Assembly (NCBI GenBank): GCA_016932815.1
Contig: JAFGCC010000002.1
Coordinates: 1-64,000, forward strand
Source: Microcaldota archaeon
GTDB lineage: Archaea > Micrarchaeota > Micrarchaeia > Anstonellales > Bilamarchaeaceae
Reading direction: 5' to 3'
Length of the DNA: 64,000 bases
Shown: positions 1 to 7,768 of the stretch, in pieces
How the letters are laid out: each line of letters begins with the position of its first letter
Position numbering within the stretch: the stretch's first letter is position 1
Position numbers and translations under genes: made by a program
The notes under the pieces: model-generated
The model's database searches: none
The model's input: only the letters and a program-made list of their open reading frames with translations
What the model was told of the DNA's origin: nothing

Positions 1-44
1 GCCGGATACAAAACCCAGAACGCCGAACCCAAAACCTTTTTCAT
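1..44 (-). CDS. Possible 5' end of a leftward gene running off the window
   Basis: On the minus strand an ATG at 44 opens a frame that reads MKKVLGSAFWVLYP to the window edge, like the start of a signal peptide. A second ATG at 51 opens another frame. A minus-strand TATA-like box (CTATAAAAAC) lies about 55 bp upstream and is shared with the rightward gene. Only about 14 codons are visible, so neither the frame nor the function can be decided. Confidence 0.25.
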   Translation of the reverse strand, partial: MKKVLGSAFWVLYP

Positions 45-94
45 CCCCCATCGCCCAGCATGATTTCTACAAAGCCGGCAAATGGGGGATTGGG

Positions 95-103
95 TTTTTA
101 TAG
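95..103. promoter_or_regulatory. TATA box, possibly bidirectional
   Basis: TTTTTATAG reads as a TATA element in both directions. Rightward it is 25 bp before the ATG at 126, which suggests a leaderless transcript. Leftward it precedes the partial gene at the window edge. Confidence 0.45.
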
Positions 104-125
104 TTGAGGATGCAGGCTTGTGGGC

Positions 126-371
126 ATGGGACTAGGGAGGCTGCTCCAGGCTGCTGCCGCAATCGCCTTGCTGCTAATTGCGCTCCCGCTCCTCCTGGCA
201 AACCCGGAAGAGGGCATAAAGCAGGTGGATGCGTTCATAGATGGGCTGCCCGGGCTCCTGGGCCCGCTGTGGGACGGGTTTGCACTATGGGCGGCGGAAT
301 CCCCGGTTTGCGCGGGGGCGGCGATAATCGTGCTGGCAGCTATTTTGGCGGTTTGGCGGCGGCGGAAGTAG
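126..371 (+). CDS. Small membrane protein, unknown function
   Basis: An 81-residue protein with a hydrophobic N-terminal helix (about residues 4-25), a Gly/Pro/Leu-rich middle, and a second membrane segment (about 59-77) followed by a WRRRK stop-transfer end. The start is either GTG at 120 or ATG at 126; I prefer ATG because the TATA box lies 25 bp upstream, as for other leaderless genes here. I do not recognise the family. An overlapping frame (104-400) is Arg/Gly/Ala-rich and looks non-coding. The hydrophobic pattern supports a real gene, but no homolog is known to me. Confidence 0.5.
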   Translation: MGLGRLLQAAAAIALLLIALPLLLANPEEGIKQVDAFIDGLPGLLGPLWDGFALWAAESPVCAGAAIIVLAAILAVWRRRK

Positions 372-401
372 TCGGCACCACGAAAACCTCCAAAAGATAA
401 C

Positions 402-409
402 TTTAAAAG
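402..409 (+). promoter_or_regulatory. TATA box
   Basis: TTTAAAAG ends 27 bp before the ATG at 436. Confidence 0.5.
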
Positions 410-435
410 AAGGAATCTGCCCTAGAATATGCACA

Positions 436-1290
436 ATGGGAAGGCTCGCTTACAGGCAGGCACATCATTCAAACGGGGCAGTGCAGCCGCTGCGCCTGGC
501 ACCTGCCGGGGCGAATGCGAATCCTGCGCGCGTTTTTGGGAAACGGCATCTTGAGGGGATTCCCAATTCCTGCTCATTCCTCGGAATGGGAAAGAAAAAC
601 AAGGGCGCATCTGCCCAAAGGGGCGGGGCGCCCGGCCCTGCGTTTGGGAATGGTGCGGGAAGCCCGCAAAACGGGAAGAAAGAGGAGTGGCCACTCTGGT
701 CGCCTCAGAAGATTTACTGGCTGCTCGACGACTTGGTTTACAAGGCGGTTGAGAAGTGCTATGAGAAGCTGAACAATCTCGCAGGAAAGCTTGGGAAGAA
801 GACTCCTGTTCCGAGGTGGGTGGCGGCAACCGGGGCGTTGGCTCTGGGGAACGCCCTAAACTGCATGACCATAGATGGCCCTAAGGGATGCGAATGGGGA
901 ATTGACACTGTAAGCACGGCGGTTTTTTCAATTCTTACCCTGGTTCTGGCCAACACGGCGAGGGCCATCGAGAAGGATGCAAACGGCGAAACGTCCGCAA
1001 GCGGGGCCAAGGCGGCCTCGCCCGCCGCATTGACCCTGAGGGTGCTGCGCCTCCCTTTCTTAGGCGCGGGCGTGGTGTCCTGTGCCGCCGCAATGTTCGC
1101 AGAACACGCGCTAAGGGGGATGTGGCTGGGCACGGCACACATGGGCATGGGAATCTACTGCTACCTTTTAAGTGGTAAAAACGGAACAGGGAAGAAGGTA
1201 AAGGAGGCCTTAGAGGAATTGGGGGCAAAACTCCATTTGGGGCTTGCGAAAAAGGATCCGGTTCCGGTAAAAAAGAAGCCGGGGCAATAA
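436..1290 (+). CDS. Predicted multi-pass membrane protein, unknown
   Basis: The protein has 284 residues. The first roughly 90 are Gly/Ala/Lys-rich and look unstructured. They are followed by an amphipathic Lys-rich helix and three or four hydrophobic segments at about 128-145, 155-178, 210-232 and 238-255, then a Lys-rich tail ending in KKKPGQ. The TATA box 27 bp upstream supports the start at 436; an internal ATG at 586 (MGKKNKG) is a possible later start. It stands alone, and its stop is about 30 bp before the ribosomal operon promoter. I do not recognise the family. Confidence 0.55.
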   Translation: MGRLAYRQAHHSNGAVQPLRLAPAGANANPARVFGKRHLEGIPNSCSFLGMGKKNKGASAQRGGAPGPAFGNGAGSPQNGKKEEWPLWSPQKIYWLLDDLVYKAVEKCYEKLNNLAGKLGKKTPVPRWVAATGALALGNALNCMTIDGPKGCEWGIDTVSTAVFSILTLVLANTARAIEKDANGETSASGAKAASPAALTLRVLRLPFLGAGVVSCAAAMFAEHALRGMWLGTAHMGMGIYCYLLSGKNGTGKKVKEALEELGAKLHLGLAKKDPVPVKKKPGQ

Positions 1291-1319
1291 GTTTCCACTT
1301 CTGCGCGCAGAAAGAAACC

Positions 1320-1328
1320 TATTTAAAC
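1320..1328 (+). promoter_or_regulatory. Promoter of the ribosomal protein superoperon
   Basis: TATTTAAAC with purine-rich sequence just upstream (GAAAGAAACC, BRE-like). It lies about 80 bp before the L3 start, so unlike most genes here the transcript should carry a leader of roughly 55 nt. Confidence 0.6.
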
Positions 1329-1371
1329 ACTTCTATCAATAATTACCGTTACTTTTTCCGTTTTAGGGCGA

Positions 1372-1387
1372 CCCTCCGTCGGGAGGG
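1372..1387 (+). promoter_or_regulatory. Leader hairpin upstream of L3
   Basis: CCCTCC-GTCG-GGAGGG forms a six-pair GC stem in the predicted L3 leader, about 21 nt before the start codon. It may be a regulatory or ribosomal-protein binding element; this is inferred only from position and pairing. Confidence 0.45.
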
Positions 1388-1408
1388 CTACGCAAAAGAG
1401 GGAAACAT

Positions 1409-2359
1409 ATGACAGATACATGGAGACCCCGAAGGGGTTCGTTAGCATTCAGGCCGAGAGGAAGGGCAAAAAGCCAGGTCCCCAGGGTAAGCCACTGGGC
1501 GGACTCGGGCGAAGCCAGGCTCCTCGGTTTTGCAGGGTACAAGGCGGGGATGACCCACCTTAGCTTCATCGACGATTCGGAAGGGCCGACCAACGGCCAG
1601 GAGATTTCCACCGCGGTAACCGTGGTCGAAGTCCCGCCCCTCTACGTTTACGGAGTTAGGGGATACATGAAGGGCAAGGCGGTGGGAGACGTCCTAATTG
1701 ACGATGAGAACGTGCTAAGGAAACTCGGGGTCAAGAAAAAGAAGGCGAAGGCGGAATTCACTCCGGAGAACACCGACGCGATAACCGTGCTCGTCTTCAT
1801 GCAGCCGGACAAGACCACAGCGGGCAAGAAGCACCCTGAGAGGATGGAGCTTGCAGTAGGCGGGGCGGACGTTGCCGCAAAAGCCGAATACGCAAAGTCC
1901 CTCATGGGAAAAGAGCTCAAGCCCGAAGAGATGTTCAAGAGCGGCGAATACGTCGACGTAATTTCGATTTCCACCGGAAAGGGCTGGCAGGGGACCCGCA
2001 AGAGGTTCGGGACCGCACTGCACAGGCCAAAGGCAACCGGGCAGAGGAGGCACTCGGGTACGCTTGGGCAGTGGCACCCCGCATACATCCTTTATACGGC
2101 AAGGAGGGCGGGGCAGCTCGGATACCACAAGAGGACTGAAGTGAACAAGCGCATAATGAAAATCGGGGAGAACGTGGAAGAAGTGAACCCGAAAGGGGGA
2201 TTCCCCCACTACGGGTTTGTGAGGAGCAATTACGTCTTGCTCAAGGGTTCGGTTCCGGGGCCGGTAAAGAGGCTAATCCGCATGAGGCTGGGAACCAGGG
2301 CGCCGGAAAAGGTGCAGGAGCCGAAGCTTACTTACGTCTCCATTGAATCAAAGGTGTGA
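1409..2359 (+). CDS. rpl3: Ribosomal protein L3 (uL3)
   Basis: Large-subunit protein that binds 23S rRNA near the peptidyl transferase centre. The 316 residues begin MTDTWRPRRGSLAFRPRGRA, typical of archaeal/eukaryotic L3, and contain GFAGYKAGMTH and the GTRKRFGTALHRPKATGQRR loop. It is the first gene of the superoperon, downstream of a TATA box and a leader hairpin. The start is preceded by the purine run AGAGGGAAAC. Its stop overlaps the GGTGTGAT ribosome site of L4. Confidence 0.97.
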   Translation: MTDTWRPRRGSLAFRPRGRAKSQVPRVSHWADSGEARLLGFAGYKAGMTHLSFIDDSEGPTNGQEISTAVTVVEVPPLYVYGVRGYMKGKAVGDVLIDDENVLRKLGVKKKKAKAEFTPENTDAITVLVFMQPDKTTAGKKHPERMELAVGGADVAAKAEYAKSLMGKELKPEEMFKSGEYVDVISISTGKGWQGTRKRFGTALHRPKATGQRRHSGTLGQWHPAYILYTARRAGQLGYHKRTEVNKRIMKIGENVEEVNPKGGFPHYGFVRSNYVLLKGSVPGPVKRLIRMRLGTRAPEKVQEPKLTYVSIESKV

Positions 2360-2364
2360 TTGGC

Positions 2365-3147
2365 ATGAAGGCAGATGTTTATACGCTCGAAGGGGCAAGC
2401 GCAGGGAAAAAAATTGACCTCCCATCCCAGTTTGAAGAGGACGTGCGCGAGGAAATAATCAGGCGCGCGGTCCTAAGCGACGAGAGCAAGGAATACCAGC
2501 CCCAAGGCTCATACCGGCTTGCGGGAATTGAGACTTCAACCAAGTACCGCGGAAGGAAAGGCGACTTCGGTTCCCTAAAGAACAAGGGGCAGGCGATGCT
2601 TCCCCGCGAAGTGAGGCCCGAAGGGCTCAGCGGGAAGGTAAAGAGGATTCCGTCTGCGGTAAAGGGGCGCAGGGCGCACCCTCCAAAACCGGAGAAGAAG
2701 CTCGTAGAGCATATTAATAAGAAAGAATACGGGAAGGCGCTGCGCTGCGCAATTGCGGCGACCGCGCACGCGGACCTCGTTAAAGCGAGGGGGCACGCGT
2801 ACGAGGGCGCACTCCCGATTGTATTCGAGGATTCGCTTGAGAAGGTGGATAAGACCTCCAAGGTGCTAAAAGCGATTAGCGCCCTGGTGGGGAAAGACCT
2901 TGATAGGGCGAAAAACGGCAGGAAGCCTCGGAGCGGGACCAGGAGCAGGAAGGCCGGGACCAAATCCCCCAAGAGCGCACTAATAGTAGTGGGCGGGGGC
3001 AGCATCCTAAAGTCCGCAAGGAACATTGCGGGAGTGGATGTCGTCGCAGTCGACAAGCTCAAGGTAAAGGACCTTGCACCCGGGACGCACCCTGGCAGGC
3101 TCACAATCTATACTGAATCTGCAATAAAGAAAATAGGGGAGATGTGA
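2365..3147 (+). CDS. rpl4: Ribosomal protein L4 (uL4)
   Basis: Large-subunit protein with a globular domain and a long loop that lines the exit tunnel; here that loop (about residues 55-100) is rich in Arg, Lys and Gly (YRGRKGDFGS). The protein is 260 residues. I place the start at ATG 2365 rather than the GTG at 2356, because GGTGTGAT then acts as the Shine-Dalgarno site with good spacing and contains the L3 stop. Second gene of the superoperon; it ends just before L23. Confidence 0.96.
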   Translation: MKADVYTLEGASAGKKIDLPSQFEEDVREEIIRRAVLSDESKEYQPQGSYRLAGIETSTKYRGRKGDFGSLKNKGQAMLPREVRPEGLSGKVKRIPSAVKGRRAHPPKPEKKLVEHINKKEYGKALRCAIAATAHADLVKARGHAYEGALPIVFEDSLEKVDKTSKVLKAISALVGKDLDRAKNGRKPRSGTRSRKAGTKSPKSALIVVGGGSILKSARNIAGVDVVAVDKLKVKDLAPGTHPGRLTIYTESAIKKIGEM

Positions 3148-3152
3148 TACGG

Positions 3153-3401
3153 ATGATACTAATAGAGCCAATCAAGACGGAGAAAGCGATTGGGAAGATA
3201 GAATTTAGCAACACCATCACTTTCAGGGTGGACGAATCCGCAACCAAAAAGCAGGTAAAAGACGAGGTTGAGAGGGTATTCGGGGTGAAGGTAAAATCCG
3301 TCAAGACGTACGTTCTTCCGGGCAAGGGGAAGAGGGCAATCGTAAGGGTTGCAGACAGCCACAAGGCGGAGGACATTTCCTCAAAACTCAAGATGGCATA
3401 G
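3153..3401 (+). CDS. rpl23: Ribosomal protein L23 (uL23)
   Basis: An 82-residue large-subunit protein located at the tunnel exit, where it contributes to docking SRP and the translocon. The LIEPIKTEKA opening and the KVKSVKTYVLPGKGKRA segment are characteristic of the archaeal family. The start at ATG 3153 is preferred over GTG 3144, whose codon lies in the GTGAT ribosome site overlapping the L4 stop. Length matches archaeal L23. Confidence 0.95.
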   Translation: MILIEPIKTEKAIGKIEFSNTITFRVDESATKKQVKDEVERVFGVKVKSVKTYVLPGKGKRAIVRVADSHKAEDISSKLKMA

Positions 3402-3410
3402 GTGGATTGA

Positions 3411-4142
3411 ATGGGAAAAAGGCTTAAACCACAGAGGAGGGGCCGCGGAACCCCAAGATACTGCTCACCGAAGAAGAGGTTCAAGGTGAAGCTCCGCTAC
3501 AGGCCATACGACGACGTCGAAAAGACGGGCGTAATTCGCGGGCAGGTAGTGGACTTCGTGGACGACCCCGCAAGGAGCGCACTCCTGATGAAGGTGAAGT
3601 ACGACAACAATGAAGAGGGCTACCTGCTTGCCGCAGAAGGCACCTGCCAGGGCGACTACGTGGAGCTGGGGGTGCAGGCGAAGGTGGCTTTCGGGAACGT
3701 TCTCCCCCTATATCGGATTCCGGAAGGAACCTACATATATAATATAGAGAGGATTCCGGGCGACGGAGGCAAGTTCATCAAGGCCCCGGGCGCATTCGGA
3801 ATCGTTGTGGGGCGCGAGAAGGAAACCGTTTCAATCAAGCTCCCAAGCAAGAAAGTGATTACCGTGTCCTCCGAAGCGAGGGCGCAGGTCGGGATAGTAA
3901 ACGGAGGCGGGCTCAAGGAGAGGCCGCTGATGAAGGCAGGAAATGCACACTACAAGCACAAGGCTAAGAGTACCCGCATCTGGCCAAAGGTCAGGGGTGT
4001 GGCGATGAGCGCCTACAACCACCCGCACGGAGGAAAGCAGCACCACGCAGGCAAGCCTACGAGCGTTGCGCGCGGAACCCCGCCGGGAAGGAAAGTCGGG
4101 CACATTGCCTCCAAGAGAACGGGGCGCAGGGCCAAAGGGTGA
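3411..4142 (+). CDS. rpl2: Ribosomal protein L2 (uL2)
   Basis: Core 23S rRNA-binding protein needed for subunit joining and peptidyl transfer. The 243 residues include the basic N-terminus (RRGRGTPRYCSPKKRFK), the beta-barrel region, and the conserved GVAMSAYNHPHGGKQHH loop near residue 200 with the essential His. The ATG at 3411 follows GGTGGATTGA. Third gene of the run L3-L4-L23-L2 and complete. Confidence 0.97.
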   Translation: MGKRLKPQRRGRGTPRYCSPKKRFKVKLRYRPYDDVEKTGVIRGQVVDFVDDPARSALLMKVKYDNNEEGYLLAAEGTCQGDYVELGVQAKVAFGNVLPLYRIPEGTYIYNIERIPGDGGKFIKAPGAFGIVVGREKETVSIKLPSKKVITVSSEARAQVGIVNGGGLKERPLMKAGNAHYKHKAKSTRIWPKVRGVAMSAYNHPHGGKQHHAGKPTSVARGTPPGRKVGHIASKRTGRRAKG

Positions 4143-4146
4143 ATGA

Positions 4147-4545
4147 ATGGTTAAAAAAGAAGTATTCAGAGGCATGGACGAAAGCAGTTTCGAAGGCATG
4201 GGCATGGACGAGTTCCTGGCACACCTTACCTCAAGGGAGAGGAGGACGCTAAGGAGGCTCAACCAGAACCCCAGGCTCAAGCAGTTGATTGAGACCGTCC
4301 GGAAGGTAAAGAAGGAGAATCCCAAGAAGATGATAAAGACGCACATACGCGAAGCGGTCATCCTGCCCGAATGGCTTGGGCTCACTTTCGGCGTTTACAA
4401 CGGAAAGGAGTTCAAGAGGGTGGAGATTACCATCAAGCACCTTGGCAAAAGGCTCGGCGAGTTTGCGCACAGCACCGGCCGCGTCATGCACTCCGGGCCC
4501 GGTGTGGGAGCTACAAGGGGCTCCAAGTTCGTGCCGCTCAAGTGA
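4147..4545 (+). CDS. rps19: Ribosomal protein S19 (uS19)
   Basis: Small-subunit head protein that binds 16S rRNA with S13. The 132-residue protein contains LPEWLGLTFGVYNGKEFKRV and the C-terminal GEFAHSTGRVMHSGPGVGAT, both conserved in archaeal/eukaryotic S15/S19. The N-terminal extension of about 40 residues is usual for the archaeal form. Its start lies four bases after the L2 stop, and the L2 stop sits in the GGGTGA ribosome site. Confidence 0.97.
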   Translation: MVKKEVFRGMDESSFEGMGMDEFLAHLTSRERRTLRRLNQNPRLKQLIETVRKVKKENPKKMIKTHIREAVILPEWLGLTFGVYNGKEFKRVEITIKHLGKRLGEFAHSTGRVMHSGPGVGATRGSKFVPLK

Positions 4546-4554
4546 TGTGATACT

Positions 4555-5250
4555 ATGAGTTACTCGTGCAAGATTGATTGTGAAGCCGACTTCGCAAAGG
4601 CGAGGGTTGAAGGGGTAAATGCTTCTTTCAAGGACCTTACCGAAGTTTGCGGGAACATCCGCAGGAGGCCCGCGGTTGCCGCGGTTGCGCTCCTAGAAGA
4701 CGCAAAGGCGGGAAAGGTCCCCCTTAGGTACCGCTCGCACAATACGAGGATGGGGCATCGCAAGGAGCTTATGGGGCAGAAGGGAAGGTGGCCGATGAAG
4801 GCTGCCGGAATCGTGCTCAAGTGCCTGCAATCCGCCATCGCGAATGCGAAGGAGAAGGGGCTGAGCGAGGAATTGGTCGTATCCCATGCATGCGCGAACA
4901 AGAAGAATACATATATGAGGTATTCTTCCAAGGGCCGCAGGAACATCTCAAGGATGGAGACTGCGCGCGTGGAGATCGTGCTTCGCGAGAAAGTTGAGGG
5001 CAAGAAAAAGCGCTTAGAAGACGCCAAAAAGAAGAAGGCGGAAGCGCCCAAGAAGCCCGCAAAGGAAGAGGCCCCGAAGGCGGAAGCGGCAAAGGAAGCA
5101 AATGCCGCACCTCCGAAAGCGGAGAAAAAGGCTGAGGCGAAAAAGGCGGAAGCTACGCCTAAAAAGGAGGAAACTCCTGCAAAGCCCCCTGCAAAGGAGG
5201 AAAAGAAGGAGCCTGCCAAGGAGGCATCCGATAAAGAAGAGGTGGCATGA
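4555..5250 (+). CDS. rpl22: Ribosomal protein L22 (uL22) with long Lys/Ala/Glu tail
   Basis: Tunnel-wall protein of the large subunit. Residues 1-150 are a normal archaeal L22 core (RSHNTRMGHRKELMGQKGRW, YMRYSSKGRRNISRMETARV). Residues about 150-231 are a low-complexity tail of Lys, Ala, Glu and Pro that ordinary L22 lacks; it is expected to be disordered and solvent exposed. Similar tails occur on L19e, S11 and S13 in this window. The stop TGA overlaps the GGTGGCATGA ribosome site of S3. Confidence 0.95.
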   Translation: MSYSCKIDCEADFAKARVEGVNASFKDLTEVCGNIRRRPAVAAVALLEDAKAGKVPLRYRSHNTRMGHRKELMGQKGRWPMKAAGIVLKCLQSAIANAKEKGLSEELVVSHACANKKNTYMRYSSKGRRNISRMETARVEIVLREKVEGKKKRLEDAKKKKAEAPKKPAKEEAPKAEAAKEANAAPPKAEKKAEAKKAEATPKKEETPAKPPAKEEKKEPAKEASDKEEVA

Positions 5251-5943
5251 ATGGCAATTGAAAGCAAGTTCATAGACAACCCGATTGAGAAGCACAAGGT
5301 CATGAAGTTCCTTGAAGTGGAGCTTGACCGTGCGGGAGTTGCGAACATCGAAATCCAGAGGACACCTGTTGTGACCAGGATTGCGATTGAGGTCCTCAAC
5401 CCCGGCAGGGTAATCGGGAAGAAGGGAAAGACCATCAACGCACTTACCGAAACCCTCAAGAGGGAATTCCAGCTTGAAAACCCGCAGATAAGCGTGGTTG
5501 AAGTGAGGAACCCCGCGCTTGAGCCGCGCCTTGTGGCAAAGAAGGCGGCAAAGTACATTGAGATGGGCAAGAAGGTCAGGGCAGTCCTGCACTTCCTCCT
5601 AAAAGACATCATACGCAACGGGGCGCTTGGCGCAGAAATCGTAGCCTCAGGCAAAATCGGCGCAAAAGGCGCGCGCTCCAAGAGGCTCCGCGTTGCGGAT
5701 GGTTACATTCCCAAGTCGGGCGAGCCAGCAAGGCTCGTAAACGAGGCGCACGTGTCCGCGAACACCAAATCCGGTATCATCGGGGTGCTCGTTCGGATTG
5801 CGCCGCCAGGAACCGTGTTCCCTGACAAGCCGAGCACGCAGGTTGAAGCTGCGCCGAAGGCACAGGGAGACGGCAAGCAGCCCGTTGAACGGGTGCAGGG
5901 CCCGCCCAAGGATGCAGGCGCAAAGAAACCGGAGGCGGCTTGA
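5251..5943 (+). CDS. rps3: Ribosomal protein S3 (uS3)
   Basis: Small-subunit head protein at the mRNA entry channel. A type II KH domain with the GxxG loop is visible (NPGRVIGKKGKTINALTE, about residues 50-68), followed by the C-terminal S3 domain (RGALGAEIVASGKIGAKGAR-like segment near 130-150). The 230 residues end in a Pro/Ala/Lys-rich tail. Starts immediately after the L22 stop. Confidence 0.97.
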   Translation: MAIESKFIDNPIEKHKVMKFLEVELDRAGVANIEIQRTPVVTRIAIEVLNPGRVIGKKGKTINALTETLKREFQLENPQISVVEVRNPALEPRLVAKKAAKYIEMGKKVRAVLHFLLKDIIRNGALGAEIVASGKIGAKGARSKRLRVADGYIPKSGEPARLVNEAHVSANTKSGIIGVLVRIAPPGTVFPDKPSTQVEAAPKAQGDGKQPVERVQGPPKDAGAKKPEAA

Positions 5944-5944
5944 A

Positions 5945-6124
5945 ATGGCGGTCTATAGGATTTCCGAACTTAGGAACATGAGTACGGCGGAACTTGGGAA
6001 GAAGCTTGAGGAATTGAACCTCGCACTCCTGGAGGAGGGTGAGGGCAATCCCAAGAAGAACCGGGAAATACGCAAGGCGATTGCCCGGATAAAGACTATA
6101 CAAAACGAGACGAAAAAGGCATAA
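5945..6124 (+). CDS. rpl29: Ribosomal protein L29 (uL29)
   Basis: A 59-residue, two-helix large-subunit protein near the tunnel exit. MAVYRISELRNMSTAELGKK is the standard archaeal opening and LRR-like basic residues follow in the second helix. The ATG at 5945 overlaps the S3 stop (TGAAATG). An open frame continues upstream to 5798 but only by running through the end of S3, so the short form is used. Confidence 0.93.
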   Translation: MAVYRISELRNMSTAELGKKLEELNLALLEEGEGNPKKNREIRKAIARIKTIQNETKKA

Positions 6125-6137
6125 AGAGGTAAAAACA

Positions 6138-6443
6138 TTGGCGGAAATATGTCAAAAATGCGGAATGATACAGGATCTCTGTGTTTGTGAGATACTGGAC
6201 AAGGAAGAAGTGAAGAAGATCCGGATATACACCACCAAGGCAAAGTTCAGGAAATTGGTGACTGTGGTTGAAGGAATTGACAAAAACAGGGTGGCTGAAG
6301 CCGCGAAATCCCTCAAGCAGGCGCTTGCCTGCGGCGGGAGCGCAAAGGAAGGAAGCGTTGTGCTCCAGGGAGACCACAAGAGGAAAGTAAAGGGAATCCT
6401 TGTGGGAATGGGATACCCCGGGGAGAACATCGAAGTGGAGTAG
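6138..6443 (+). CDS. Translation initiation factor aIF1 (SUI1 family)
   Basis: A SUI1/eIF1-family factor that checks start-codon selection on the 30S subunit. The 101 residues show the N-terminal Cys pairs typical of archaeal aIF1 (C5, C8, C15, C17: EICQKCGMIQDLCVCE) and the SUI1 fold with VVLQGDHKRKVKGILVGMGY. The start is TTG at 6138, after AGAGGTAAAAAC; the Cys-rich N-terminus, lost with any later start, decides this. It lies between L29 and Rnp29 as in other archaea. Confidence 0.93.
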   Translation: MAEICQKCGMIQDLCVCEILDKEEVKKIRIYTTKAKFRKLVTVVEGIDKNRVAEAAKSLKQALACGGSAKEGSVVLQGDHKRKVKGILVGMGYPGENIEVE

Positions 6444-6698
6444 ATGATTCACCTAATCGGGGAATTCATCGGCAAGAAGCTGCTGGTGAAAGATTGCCCC
6501 GCACGGGGGTTCTGCGGCATGGAAGGGAAAATCGTCGATGAGACGAAGAACACCTTCCTCGTGGAGACGGCTTCCGGGATTAGGAGAATCCCGAAAAAAG
6601 GGGCCGTCTTCGAAATCGGCGGGAAAACCGTGCACGGTGACAAGATAATGTTCAGGGCCGAAGACCGGCCGAAAAAACTCAGAAGGAAAATAAGGTGA
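6444..6698 (+). CDS. rnp1: RNase P protein component 1 (Rnp29/Pop4)
   Basis: Protein subunit of archaeal RNase P, which trims tRNA 5' ends. The 84 residues form the small Sm-like barrel of the Rpp29 family (GKKLLVKDCPARGFCGMEGK, ending [18 protein letters not shown]). Its place between aIF1 and S17 is conserved in archaea. The start codon directly abuts the aIF1 stop (TAGATG). Confidence 0.93.
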   Translation: MIHLIGEFIGKKLLVKDCPARGFCGMEGKIVDETKNTFLVETASGIRRIPKKGAVFEIGGKTVHGDKIMFRAEDRPKKLRRKIR

Positions 6699-6702
6699 TG
6701 AT

Positions 6703-7008
6703 GTGGCAGAAGAAACAGGCAACAAGCAGAAACGCCCGCTCTCCATACGCGGAGCACGCATAGTCGGGAGAGTAGTCAGCGACAAGAACAAGAAGACCGT
6801 CGTAGTGGAGCGGGACGTTACCAAGAAGATAACCAAGTACAAGAGGCTTGCAAGGAGCCGCTCTAGGATACAGGCCCACAACCCCGACGAAGTCGGGGCG
6901 AAGACGGGCGACATCGTGAAAATCGGGGAAACCCGCAAAATCAGCAAGACCAAGTCCTGGGTGGTGATGGAAATCATCTCCAAGGCTGCAGACGAGGCGG
7001 TAAAATGA
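6703..7008 (+). CDS. rps17: Ribosomal protein S17 (uS17)
   Basis: Small-subunit assembly protein with an OB fold that binds 16S rRNA. The 101 residues contain GRVVSDKNKKTVVVERDV and AHNPDEVGAKTGDIVKIGET, both conserved. The start is GTG at 6703; the ATG two bases earlier is out of frame. AAGGTGAT supplies the ribosome site and contains the Rnp29 stop. The end overlaps L14 by four bases. Confidence 0.95.
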   Translation: MAEETGNKQKRPLSIRGARIVGRVVSDKNKKTVVVERDVTKKITKYKRLARSRSRIQAHNPDEVGAKTGDIVKIGETRKISKTKSWVVMEIISKAADEAVK

Positions 7009-7403
7009 AAGGCGTAGGCGCTCACATTCCAAAGACTCTCACACTCGGAAGCGAGCTTGTGTGCCACGACAACTCCGGGGCGAAGATAGTGGAGATAATC
7101 GGTGTGGTCGGCTACAAGGGAGTCCACGGCAGGAACCCCAAGGCGGGTGTTGCGGACCTCATAATCGCGGCGGTCAAGAAGGGCAAGCCCGACATGGTCA
7201 AGAAGAAAGTGAAGGCGGTAATCATCCGCCAGAAGAAAGAGCTCCGCAGGGCCAACGGGAACAGGCTCGCGTTTGAGGACAACGCATGCGTCCTCGTAAA
7301 CGACGACAAGCTCCCGATTGGAACCGAAATCAAGGGCGTAATCGCAAAAGAGGTTGCAGAAAGGTACCCGAAAGTGGCTGCAATAGCCCCGGGAGTCGTA
7401 TGA
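7005..7403 (+). CDS. rpl14: Ribosomal protein L14 (uL14)
   Basis: Large-subunit protein at the subunit interface. The 132 residues hold the L14 core LVCHDNSGAKIVEIIGVVGY and RRANGNRLAFEDNACVLVND. Translation is coupled to S17 through an ATGA overlap at 7005. Length is normal for archaea. Confidence 0.97.
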   Translation: MKGVGAHIPKTLTLGSELVCHDNSGAKIVEIIGVVGYKGVHGRNPKAGVADLIIAAVKKGKPDMVKKKVKAVIIRQKKELRRANGNRLAFEDNACVLVNDDKLPIGTEIKGVIAKEVAERYPKVAAIAPGVV

Positions 7404-7413
7404 GGGATGTTTC

Positions 7414-7767
7414 ATGAAGAGGAAAACTGAGAGGAGAAAGAGGTACAACGCGTCCATGCACGAAAAAAGGGCGTTTGTCAGGGTGCACCTGGCAAAGGAG
7501 CTCAAGGAGGGCGCCAAAACCAAGAAGAGGTCCCTGCTAGTCAACAAAGGGGACACCGTAAAGGTCATGCGCGGAGCCCACAGGGGAAAGAGCGCGAAAG
7601 TGCAGAAGGTAAGCCACGCAAAGGGGCTCGTATACCTAGAAGGCATAAGCACCAGGAATGCAAGGGGCACCGAAAGTGCGCTCGGCTTCCAGCCTTCAAA
7701 CCTGGTAATTACTTCGGTAAAGGAGACCCCGTATAGGCAGAAAGTCATGAGTGCAAAGGGTGAATGA
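7414..7767 (+). CDS. rpl24: Ribosomal protein L24 (uL24)
   Basis: Assembly-initiating large-subunit protein with a KOW motif (VNKGDTVKVMRGAHRGKSAK, about residues 48-67). The N-terminal part (RRKRYNASMHEKRAFVRVHL) is the archaeal/eukaryotic extension. 117 residues, standard length. Its stop overlaps the GGGTGA ribosome site of S4e. Confidence 0.96.
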   Translation: MKRKTERRKRYNASMHEKRAFVRVHLAKELKEGAKTKKRSLLVNKGDTVKVMRGAHRGKSAKVQKVSHAKGLVYLEGISTRNARGTESALGFQPSNLVITSVKETPYRQKVMSAKGE

Positions 7768-7768
7768 G

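Noticed and set aside
4560-5681. 373-codon open frame on the minus strand
   Set aside because: Antisense to L22 and S3, Ser/Phe/Leu-rich composition caused by the Lys/Ala/Glu codons of the real genes; no promoter or ribosome site.
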